Below, in pieces: positions 1-4,844 of a DNA stretch of 5,731 nt (the first letter of the stretch is position 1; each line of letters opens with the position of its first letter). The stretch is from Fimenecus sp045595185 (GTDB taxonomy: Bacteria; Bacillota; Clostridia; Oscillospirales; Acutalibacteraceae). The translations under genes were made by a program, and so were the position numbers. The notes under the pieces are model-generated. The model had not been told where the DNA came from. It made no database searches and saw only the letters and a list, made by a program, of their open reading frames with translations. The stretch spans positions 1 through 5,731 of the forward strand of contig JAZNZX010000022.1 in NCBI GenBank assembly GCA_045595185.1. The letters run 5' to 3'.

Positions 1-298
1 AAACTGTACTTCACTTGAAAACATAATTGTTCCAGATACAGTAACAACTATCACTGGGAACGCTTTTAAAAATTGTACTAATTTAAAGAATGTGGTTATA
101 GGTTCTGGAGTAAGTAAGCTTGTGAATTATACCTTTGACGGTTGTACATCTCTTGAAAGCATAACTATTCCAAGCAGTGTAACAAGTATTTACAATTATA
201 TTTTTGCTGATTGTCCTCTTTCTACAATATATGGAGAAAGTGGTTCTTATGCTGAAACTTGGGCAACTAATAGAGGTTACACTTTTGTAGCGATTTGA
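1..298 (+). CDS. C-terminal end of a BspA-like leucine-rich-repeat surface protein (5' truncated by window)
   Basis: The reading frame is open from base 2 (98 residues visible) to a TGA at 296-298; the start lies left of the window. Three 23-residue repeats of the LRR_5/BspA type follow one another, each with a (N/G)C-T-(S/N)-L-(E/K)-(N/S) opening, a short beta strand, and a phenylalanine before the next repeat. They are followed by a cap with the sequence IYGESGSYAETWATNRGYTF, which is the usual ending of BspA-like proteins. In this family the repeats form a curved, surface-exposed array used for adhesion or protein binding. The secretion signal and any wall anchor would be in the missing N-terminal part; no LPXTG motif is present at this end. 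A terminator directly downstream separates it from the next gene. The family call is confident; the ligand is unknown. Confidence 0.88.
   Translation, partial: NCTSLENIIVPDTVTTITGNAFKNCTNLKNVVIGSGVSKLVNYTFDGCTSLESITIPSSVTSIYNYIFADCPLSTIYGESGSYAETWATNRGYTFVAI
2..208 (+). repeat. Three 69-bp units encoding LRR_5 repeats
   Basis: The units lie at 2-70, 71-139 and 140-208, each encoding one 23-residue leucine-rich repeat in the same phase. Conservation is clearest at the start of each unit (codons for N/G-C-T-x-L-x-x) and is stronger at protein than DNA level. Units 1 and 3 are the most alike. The array probably continues to the left. Confidence 0.75.
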
Positions 299-319
299 TA
301 AAATTTAACATTCATAACC

Positions 320-355
320 AAGCAGGGTAGGGTGACTTATCCTGCTTACTTTTTT
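320..355 (+). terminator. Intrinsic terminator of the LRR gene
   Basis: AAGCAGGGTA (320-329) pairs with TATCCTGCTT (338-347), giving a 10-bp stem with one G-U pair and an 8-nt loop. A run of six T (350-355) follows after two bases. It lies 21 bases past the LRR stop codon. Confidence 0.85.
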
Positions 356-379
356 ATGCTTTTATATCTGCCATATAAT
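351..379 (+). promoter_or_regulatory. Possible promoter for the FN3 gene
   Basis: A perfect TATAAT lies at 374-379, which would start transcription near 386, about 55 nt before the TTG start codon. The matching -35 is poor: TTTTTA at 351-356 has the right 17-nt spacing but agrees with TTGACA at only three positions and overlaps the terminator T-tract. The TATAAT lies inside the left inverted repeat, mostly at positions where the right copy differs, so if it is a promoter only the left end carries it. Confidence 0.4.
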
Positions 380-393
380 GCCGTGCATTTTGT
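364..393 (+). repeat. Left copy of a 30-bp imperfect inverted repeat
   Basis: The element reads ATATCTGC, four variable bases (CATA), TAA, one variable base (T), then GCCGTGCATTTTGT. The reverse complement of 1183-1212 has the same blocks at identical spacing, with ACAG and C at the variable positions: 25 of 30 bases agree, including a perfect 14-base run. The two copies face each other and enclose 789 bp that contain one gene, the secreted FN3 protein. Confidence 0.8.
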
Positions 394-428
394 TGTATCA
401 GTCTGAATGACAACAGACTTGCAAAATG
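386..428 (+). other. Leader hairpin just upstream of the FN3 gene's ribosome binding site
   Basis: AGTCTG (400-405) pairs with CAGACT (414-419) around an 8-nt loop. CATTTTG (386-392) can pair with CAAAATG (422-428) to form an outer stem, separated by an internal loop. The structure ends right where the AAGGAG begins (429-434). It could modulate translation or simply be a stabilising leader; it is not a terminator because no T-tract follows. No known riboswitch is recognised. Confidence 0.4.
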
Positions 429-434
429 AAGGAG
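429..434 (+). promoter_or_regulatory. Ribosome binding site that supports a TTG start
   Basis: AAGGAG ends seven bases before TTG at 442. No in-frame ATG with a comparable site exists nearby, and starting at 442 gives a complete signal peptide, so TTG is the likely initiator. Confidence 0.8.
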
Positions 435-441
435 TGGTATT

Positions 442-1149
442 TTGAAGACTAAATTTACAAAGTTTATTTCTGTATTGTTAGCTGTTATCACGCTTTGTAC
501 CTGTTTTGTGAGCACTGCCATTTCATCAAGTGCGGTATCAGGACATCAGAAATATGTTTCAAAAACGCAGTTTATTGAAGTTTATTCGGGTGTTGAAGCT
601 ATAAAACTTGAATGGTCCGAAAAGGATTGTTGGGGCTATGAACTTCAAATGAAAACTTCAGGTGATTGGACTACTTTAAAGAAAATTACTGATGAAAAGC
701 GAACAACATACACTGTTACAAAATTAGATGCTGGTACAGATTATCAGTTCAGAATAAGAGCTTATGCTCATAATGGCAAAAAATACATCTATAGTGCTTG
801 GGACTCTATCACAGCAACAACAAAACCTGAAGATATAAGACTCCGAAATAAAGCGGTTACAAAAAAATCAGCAACTATTTATTGGAACAATGTTGACTGC
901 GATTGTTTCCAACTTCAGTACAGTACATCAATGTTTTTCACTAAATCTACAACTAAAACTTTGTTCGTTGACAGCAATCAGAAGACGGTGACAAAAACAC
1001 TCACAGGACTCAAAGCAAACACAAAGTATTATGTTAGGGTAAGACCTTTCTGTACTTACAACTCTTCTGATTATGAATGTACAAATGCGGATGGTTGCAG
1101 GATTTATGGCGATTGGGCTTCTTTGAATTTCAAAACGTCTAAAAGATAA
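442..1149 (+). CDS. Secreted protein with two fibronectin type III domains
   Basis: 235 residues from a TTG start. Residues 1-31 form a signal peptide: a lysine-rich N-terminus, a hydrophobic core around 8-22, and alanine cleavage options near 26 or 31. C19 and C21 lack a proper lipobox, so ordinary signal peptidase cleavage is more likely than lipidation. Two FN3-like domains follow, about residues 41-128 and 132-232. Both show the FN3 pattern of a tryptophan in the B strand (W58, W148), an L-x-A-x-T-x-Y-x-x-R-x-R stretch (L95-R106, L190-R201), and a closing YSAW or YGDW. No catalytic domain, wall-sorting signal or membrane anchor is present, so it is probably released or held by protein contacts. 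Domain 2 has five cysteines (C153, C155, C204, C213, C219) that could form disulfides. The gene is enclosed by inverted repeats at 364-393 and 1183-1212. It resembles the smaller FN3 protein at 3880 in sequence style. Its role is unknown; binding to carbohydrate or protein at the surface is the usual FN3 guess. Confidence 0.82.
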   Translation: MKTKFTKFISVLLAVITLCTCFVSTAISSSAVSGHQKYVSKTQFIEVYSGVEAIKLEWSEKDCWGYELQMKTSGDWTTLKKITDEKRTTYTVTKLDAGTDYQFRIRAYAHNGKKYIYSAWDSITATTKPEDIRLRNKAVTKKSATIYWNNVDCDCFQLQYSTSMFFTKSTTKTLFVDSNQKTVTKTLTGLKANTKYYVRVRPFCTYNSSDYECTNADGCRIYGDWASLNFKTSKR

Positions 1150-1154
1150 TTTTA

Positions 1155-1173
1155 TTGTTAGTTATGCTAACAA
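1155..1173 (+). other. AT-rich hairpin after the FN3 gene
   Basis: TTGTTAG (1155-1161) pairs with CTAACAA (1167-1173) around a 5-nt loop, and flanking TTTA/TAAA bases can extend it across a one-base bulge. No T-tract follows on either strand, so it is a weak terminator candidate at best. It sits just inside the right inverted repeat, mirroring the hairpin just inside the left one. Confidence 0.35.
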
Positions 1174-1182
1174 ATAAATAGT

Positions 1183-1212
1183 ACAAAATGCACGGCGTTA
1201 CTGTGCAGATAT
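1183..1212 (-). repeat. Right copy of the 30-bp imperfect inverted repeat
   Basis: Read on the minus strand it is ATATCTGC, ACAG, TAAC, then GCCGTGCATTTTGT, matching 364-393 at 25 of 30 positions with no gaps. On the + strand it lies in the 5' leader of the SPFH gene, 23 bases before its start codon. It also contains a small internal stem, TGCAC (1189-1193) with GTGCA (1203-1207), which the left copy lacks because of the variable bases. Confidence 0.8.
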
Positions 1213-1235
1213 TTACAATATAAGGAGATTTCATT

Positions 1236-2042
1236 ATGACAAAAAAGAAAATGACGAAAATTATTGCTCTTGCAGTAGGCGTAATTGTTCTTTTGGCAGT
1301 TTTACTTACTTGCTTTACGGTAGTTCCAGCAGGTCATACTGGTGTAGTATTGACCTTTGGTGCTGTTGAAGAGAATGTGCTTGACGAGGGTTTACATTTT
1401 AAAGTGCCGATTGTTCAGTCTGTTGTACAGATGAATAACCGCACACAAAAAGTTGAAACGGATGGTACGGCATCTTCAAAAGACCTTCAGATTATTACAT
1501 ACAGTGTTGCTGTAAACTACCATATCAGTGAAGAGTCTTCGGCAAGTCTTTTTCAAAATGTTGGTAAAGATTATGGCTCTGTAATTATTGTTCCTGCTAT
1601 TCAGGAAAGTATCAAAGCTGTAACAGCACAGTTTACCGCGGAAGAGCTTATCACAAAGCGTCAGACTGTTGGCGACCAGATTAAAGATGCTCTTTCAGAG
1701 AAAATCAATCAGTATGGTATTGTAGTCGAAATTTTCAATATTGTTAATTTTGATTTCTCCGAAGAGTTTAATGCGGCGGTAGAAGCAAAACAGACTGCAC
1801 AACAGAACGCTCTCAAAGCTGAACAGGATTTAGCTCGTATCGAAGTTGAGGCACAACAGAAGATTACACAGGCACAGGCTGAAGCAGAGAGTATCAAACT
1901 CATTCAGGAAGCTCTTGCAGAGTCACCTGACTATGTTGAATATGTTAAATGGAGTAAATGGGACGGCGAATTACCAACAGTAATGGGTGAAAACGGCGTT
2001 CTCGTTAGCCTTGACGACCTTGACAACAAAGAGGAGCAATAA
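1236..2042 (+). CDS. SPFH/prohibitin-family membrane protein
   Basis: 268 residues with AAGGAG eight bases before ATG. One N-terminal membrane segment (about residues 8-30) is followed at once by the SPFH (band 7) opening: VPAGHTGVVLTFGAV (30-44), then the EGLHFKVP turn (51-58) typical of prohibitin and HflC/K relatives. The SPFH fold runs to about residue 175. A long alanine-, glutamate- and glutamine-rich coiled coil follows (about 176-228), then the WDGELPTVMG motif (242-251) common near the C-terminus of bacterial prohibitin-like proteins. The family forms large ring-like oligomers on the membrane that scaffold microdomains or hold proteases such as FtsH. No ftsH or NfeD partner is in the window. 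The N-terminal anchor with no hairpin-type flotillin N-terminus favours the prohibitin/HflC branch over flotillin. It is two bases upstream of the lipoprotein gene and surely cotranscribed with it. No convincing promoter of its own is seen, so readthrough from the FN3 gene is possible. Confidence 0.92.
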   Translation: MTKKKMTKIIALAVGVIVLLAVLLTCFTVVPAGHTGVVLTFGAVEENVLDEGLHFKVPIVQSVVQMNNRTQKVETDGTASSKDLQIITYSVAVNYHISEESSASLFQNVGKDYGSVIIVPAIQESIKAVTAQFTAEELITKRQTVGDQIKDALSEKINQYGIVVEIFNIVNFDFSEEFNAAVEAKQTAQQNALKAEQDLARIEVEAQQKITQAQAEAESIKLIQEALAESPDYVEYVKWSKWDGELPTVMGENGVLVSLDDLDNKEEQ

Positions 2043-2044
2043 TT

Positions 2045-3190
2045 ATGAAAAAGTTTTTAGCGGTATTTTTGGCGATTTTAACACTATGTTTAAGTTTCGC
2101 TGGTTGCGGTAAAGGTAATAAAGGTGAGTCTGACGGTGGCATTACAGAACAGGTTCAGGTATATAAAACACCTGACGCGGTTGCGGAAGCCTTTATAGAC
2201 TCACTTCTTACAAACAACTACACAGCAACACTTCAATATATTGGACTTGGTAGTGCCGAGTTCGTGACAGGCGAGGATATTGAATGGTATCTTCCTCGTA
2301 GCGATTATCGTGATGTAGCAACGATGGATTTTGAGTATAAACTTGAGTCTGAAGTTGTAAGTCAGCAGACTGAAACTGCACAGGTTAATGTTACTGTTGT
2401 AAATAAAGACGACAAGGATTTAAGCAAATCAGTTATAGTATTCTGTACTCTTAATGAGGATAATAAGTGGGAAGTTGACGCAAGAGATTTCTACAATACC
2501 GATTATCATTTTACAACATCGGGCGGTAATACAAAGGTGTATATCAATGATGTGCCTGTAAGTGATAATTATACTGTAAGCACTAACGCAGGTAAATACG
2601 GTGTGTATAAAGAATATGCAATTCCATTTATCACTAAAAATGATATTACTATAAAAGTTATTTGTGAAAACCGTTTCGATTATTCTGAAACTGTGACTCC
2701 AGCCTCAAATAATGTTGGTAAACCTGAAGCAATTACTGCAACGGTGACAGACAATACAAAAGAAATTGATGCTATTAAGACTCTCTTCAATCGTGCAATT
2801 GAATTGTATGAGTCTGGAGCAAACTCTTCAGCATATCAGGAAATTATTTCATCAGACGCGGATTTGCAGTTGTGCGAAACAATAGCAAACGGCATTGAGG
2901 GAATGGGTGAAAAGTACGAGTTGGGCGATGGACCAAAATACAAAGATTTTGTAATGACTCAATGCTTGGATAACCCTGATGCTGAAACATACTATCTTAC
3001 AGATGATTTGGTGCTTGTAAACTTCAGATATGAACTTTCATACTATTATCGTTTGGGTAGTTCAACACAAAATATGCACCGTTACAGCTATATTACCCTC
3101 AAACTTGAGGATGGAGAATACAAAATTTACTCACTCAATGACCCCAAATTGTTTACATATAGAAACAATTTCACAATGGAGTGGAAGTAA
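2045..3190 (+). CDS. Lipoprotein with TcaA-like extracellular layout
   Basis: 381 residues. The ATG is two bases after the SPFH stop; its GAGGAG site (2031-2036) lies inside the last codons of that gene, suggesting coupled translation. Residues 1-20 are a lipoprotein signal with the lipobox FAGC and lipidated C21, followed by a short glycine-rich, charged linker (22-37). From about 41 to 155 there is an NTF2/DUF4878-like stretch beginning TPDAVAEAFIDSL and ending with a W-x-V-D motif. From about 160 to 235 there is a beta-rich segment starting TKVYINDVPV, like the 'K-V-Y-V-N-G' repeats of TcaA-type proteins. From about 238 to 381 a second helical-then-beta, NTF2-like region closes the protein. 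TcaA-like proteins normally start with a zinc ribbon and a transmembrane helix; here a lipid anchor replaces them, while zinc ribbons occur in neighbouring genes. The lipoprotein call is firm; the TcaA-like comparison is inference from pattern recognition. It probably sits on the outer face of the membrane with the SPFH protein as partner. Confidence 0.8.
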   Translation: MKKFLAVFLAILTLCLSFAGCGKGNKGESDGGITEQVQVYKTPDAVAEAFIDSLLTNNYTATLQYIGLGSAEFVTGEDIEWYLPRSDYRDVATMDFEYKLESEVVSQQTETAQVNVTVVNKDDKDLSKSVIVFCTLNEDNKWEVDARDFYNTDYHFTTSGGNTKVYINDVPVSDNYTVSTNAGKYGVYKEYAIPFITKNDITIKVICENRFDYSETVTPASNNVGKPEAITATVTDNTKEIDAIKTLFNRAIELYESGANSSAYQEIISSDADLQLCETIANGIEGMGEKYELGDGPKYKDFVMTQCLDNPDAETYYLTDDLVLVNFRYELSYYYRLGSSTQNMHRYSYITLKLEDGEYKIYSLNDPKLFTYRNNFTMEWK

Positions 3191-3203
3191 CATAAGTAAA
3201 TAA

Positions 3204-3242
3204 ACCGACATTGGACTCGCTCGGTCTGGTGTCGGTATTTTT
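3204..3242 (+). terminator. Strong intrinsic terminator between lipoprotein gene and zinc-ribbon operon
   Basis: Bases 3204-3217 pair with 3223-3236 to give an uninterrupted 14-bp stem (including several G-U pairs) around the loop CGCTC. TTTTT at 3238-3242 follows. It lies 13 bases after the lipoprotein stop and ends only 18 bases before the next ATG, leaving no room for an ordinary promoter in between, so the downstream genes may depend on partial readthrough. Confidence 0.88.
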
Positions 3243-3260
3243 ATAAAAGGAGATATTATT

Positions 3261-3869
3261 ATGAGTGAAAACAATGTAACACCCGTACAGGAGAATACTC
3301 CCGTACAAAATCCACAGCCTGTTGAACAGGCTCGTTCAGAAGTAGTTACCGATGAAACAGCGGTAGCTACACCAAAAGAGGATAAAGCTCCTCTTATTCC
3401 CGAAAATAAAAAGTTCTGTCACAAGTGCGGAACGGAAGTAAATCACACTACTCGTTTTTGTCGGAATTGCGGTGCAGATGTTAATGCCCCTGTAGGTGCA
3501 ACACCACCCCCGATGGTAAACGGTGAAGAACAGGACGCAAAAGACAATAAAGTAATGGCGGTTTTGTCTTATTGTGGTATTTTATGCCTTGTCCCAGTCT
3601 TTGCGGCTAAAGAGTCGCCGTTTGCTCGTTTCCACGCTAATCAGGGTGTAATTCTGTTCCTTGCAAATATTGCGTTGTCAATTTTGAAATCGGTAAACGG
3701 AAATCTTATTTATTCTATTTCATCAGTCCTTTATCACATCTTGAATTTTGGTTTTGGTGCTGTAGGTATTGGCGTTTGGGTTCTGGCAATAATTGGTATT
3801 ATTTCGGCGTTCAAGGGTGAAAAGAAGAAACTCCCACTTGTCGGCGACCTTAACATCTTGAAAAAGTGA
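3261..3869 (+). CDS. Zinc-ribbon membrane protein with Tic20/DUF4870-like domain
   Basis: 202 residues; AAAAGGAG ends eight bases before ATG. Residues 1-50 are a disordered proline-, glutamate- and threonine-rich tail. A zinc ribbon follows at 53-70 with ligands C53, C56, C67 and C70 in two C-x-x-C-G knuckles. After a proline linker, about 95-202 match the DUF4870/Tic20-like membrane domain: NKVMAVLSYCGIL, then AAKESPFARFHANQG (115-129), a hydrophobic pair of helices, and the family's closing pattern of a GEKKKLPLVGDL-type loop (186-197). Three or four membrane segments are visible (about 97-115, 127-147, 155-184). The biochemical role of this bacterial family is not established, although Tic20 in plastids is an import-complex subunit. 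It is unusual in having the zinc ribbon after a long tail rather than at residue 1. The stop overlaps the next gene's GAGG site, so it begins a translationally linked run. Confidence 0.87.
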   Translation: MSENNVTPVQENTPVQNPQPVEQARSEVVTDETAVATPKEDKAPLIPENKKFCHKCGTEVNHTTRFCRNCGADVNAPVGATPPPMVNGEEQDAKDNKVMAVLSYCGILCLVPVFAAKESPFARFHANQGVILFLANIALSILKSVNGNLIYSISSVLYHILNFGFGAVGIGVWVLAIIGIISAFKGEKKKLPLVGDLNILKK

Positions 3870-3879
3870 GGTAATTAAA

Positions 3880-4299
3880 ATGTCAGCAGTAGCAAGAAAA
3901 TCAAGTAAACTGCTCGCTATTATTTTAGCTCTTGTTACATTGGTAGGTGCTTTAATTGTGCCTGTAAATGCGGCATCACTTTCAAAACCTTCTAAACCAA
4001 AAGTGTCAGTTAAAGTAGTCGGTAGAGTTACTTGGACTGACATTCGCGGTTGGGCTGACAAGGATGCTACGGTCACTTGGGATAAAGTGCAGGGAGCAGA
4101 AGGTTATCAAATCAAATATAAAATTAACGGTTCAACTCGAACTGAATATTCTACAAAAAATTCAGATGTTTTAAGTTTCGGACATTGCCCGTATCCTTTA
4201 AAACTTAATTACTGTACAGTGCAGGTGAGAGCATATAAGCACGAAGGTAGAAGAACAGTCTATTCAGCTTGGTCTTCAACTAAAACATTCTGGGTTTAA
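3880..4299 (+). CDS. Small secreted single fibronectin type III protein
   Basis: 139 residues. GAGG (3868-3871) overlaps the previous stop codon and ends eight bases before ATG. A signal peptide occupies residues 1-31 (R6/K7/K10, hydrophobic 11-28, cleavage after V-N-A). The rest (about 36-139) is one FN3-like domain: ATVTWDKVQGAEGYQIKYKI (63-82), a middle loop, and VQVRAYKHEGRRTVYSAW (114-131). The ending matches that of the first domain of the protein at 442 (IRAYAHNGKKYIYSAW), so the two are probably paralogues that have diverged. C103 and C112 are the only cysteines of the mature part and may form a disulfide. No anchor is present. Being sandwiched between zinc-ribbon membrane proteins suggests a secreted partner of that system, though this is inferred only from position. 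Confidence 0.8.
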   Translation: MSAVARKSSKLLAIILALVTLVGALIVPVNAASLSKPSKPKVSVKVVGRVTWTDIRGWADKDATVTWDKVQGAEGYQIKYKINGSTRTEYSTKNSDVLSFGHCPYPLKLNYCTVQVRAYKHEGRRTVYSAWSSTKTFWV

Positions 4300-4307
4300 T
4301 TTCAAAA

Positions 4308-4314
4308 AAAGGAG
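4308..4314 (+). promoter_or_regulatory. Strong ribosome binding site of the 33-aa ORF
   Basis: AAAGGAG, seven bases before ATG at 4322. It is as good as the sites of the flanking genes and is the main reason to treat the short ORF as real. Confidence 0.8.
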
Positions 4315-4321
4315 ATTTGTT

Positions 4322-4423
4322 ATGAATAAAGAATATTCACCACCAGATTTTGAAGTCACTATCTTTGAAATAGATGATGTTATCACCACTTCAGGTCAAC
4401 CTCGAAAATCAAATGACTGGTAA
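4322..4423 (+). CDS. Small ORF of 33 residues, function unknown
   Basis: The ORF starts at ATG 4322 and ends with TAA 4421-4423, filling the gap between the small FN3 gene and the next zinc-ribbon gene. AAAGGAG lies seven bases upstream, and the stop codon overlaps the AAGGAG (4422-4427) of the following gene, as in a coupled operon. The peptide has a basic start (MNKEYSPPDF), a central acidic/hydrophobic core (FEIDDVITTSG, residues 15-25), and a polar tail with R28 and K29 ending in tryptophan. There is no signal peptide, membrane segment or cysteine. From memory it resembles short, mostly unannotated peptides of gut Clostridia that share an (E/D)-D-V-I-T-T-S-G core, but I could not verify this. 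It might be a precursor peptide, a regulator of its neighbours, or a small structural protein; the sequence does not decide among these. Confidence 0.7.
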   Translation: MNKEYSPPDFEVTIFEIDDVITTSGQPRKSNDW

Positions 4424-4434
4424 GGAGAAATAAT

Positions 4435-4830
4435 ATGTTTTGTAGAAATTGCGGTGTTGTACTCGCAGACGGGCAGGCTTTTTGCTCAACTTGTGGATAC
4501 AAACAAGATGCACCCGTTAATGCTTATACTCCACCCGTATCCCAGACTGACCCGAATGACAAAAACAATACAGGACTTAATGTTCTTGGATTTGTTATTC
4601 CTATTTTCGCTTTAATTTACTATCTTTGCACACGCAAGGATAGACCAATCGAAGCAAAAGGGGTAGGTAAGTGGGGTCTTATCGGTTTTATTTCTTGGTT
4701 TGTATTCTATATCATTTTAATGATACTTGTGTTTGTTTTTACTTTCGGCATCACAATGTTTGCAATAAACGAAGGTGTAGAAGGTACGACTTATACAATG
4801 GCAACTATTTTGCTAAACAATTTTATTTAA
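4435..4830 (+). CDS. Short zinc-ribbon membrane protein, paralogue of the next gene
   Basis: 131 residues; AAGGAG (4422-4427) overlaps the stop of the 33-aa ORF and ends seven bases before ATG. The zinc ribbon is at the very N-terminus with ligands C3, C6, C17 and C20. A proline-rich linker (about 25-45) leads to a module beginning GLNVLGFVIPIFALIYYL (47-64), a basic loop TRKDRPIEAKGVGKW (66-80), and a long hydrophobic segment (about 81-111). The last 20 residues are short and mildly hydrophobic. The module matches the following protein (GLNILAWFIPLFGFIFW, KKKDTPIKAKSVGK), so these are tandem duplicates. This copy lacks the acidic stretch and the C-terminal domain of its neighbour, either through loss or as an original short form. 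No catalytic residues are seen; a sensing or scaffolding role in the membrane is the usual guess for such proteins. Confidence 0.83.
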   Translation: MFCRNCGVVLADGQAFCSTCGYKQDAPVNAYTPPVSQTDPNDKNNTGLNVLGFVIPIFALIYYLCTRKDRPIEAKGVGKWGLIGFISWFVFYIILMILVFVFTFGITMFAINEGVEGTTYTMATILLNNFI

Positions 4831-4844
4831 AAAGAGGTATTTTT

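Noticed and set aside
378..410. ATG-initiated 10-codon upstream ORF in the FN3 leader
   Set aside because: No ribosome binding site; it overlaps the candidate -10 box and probably lies partly upstream of the transcript start.
442..505. Lipoprotein reading of the FN3 protein's signal (C19 or C21)
   Set aside because: The residue before each cysteine is leucine or threonine rather than G, A or S, so the lipobox is not satisfied.
364..1212. Integron attC or insertion sequence call for the inverted repeats
   Set aside because: The repeats lack the paired R'/R'' core sites of attC, no integrase or transposase is encoded, and no target-site duplication is evident at the edges. Only a non-autonomous or regulatory explanation remains open.
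1188..1223. 11-codon ORF ending just before the RBS of the SPFH gene
   Set aside because: No ribosome binding site precedes it and the reading is contained in the inverted repeat. It is not supportable as a leader peptide.
1709..1903. Minus-strand 64-aa ORF rich in cysteine and alanine
   Set aside because: It is the antisense of the alanine/glutamine-rich coiled coil of the SPFH gene; the composition is explained by that coding strand.
3723..4076. Minus-strand ORF of 117 codons
   Set aside because: It is antisense to two well-supported genes with signal/membrane features, and its translation shows no domain. It is a shadow ORF.
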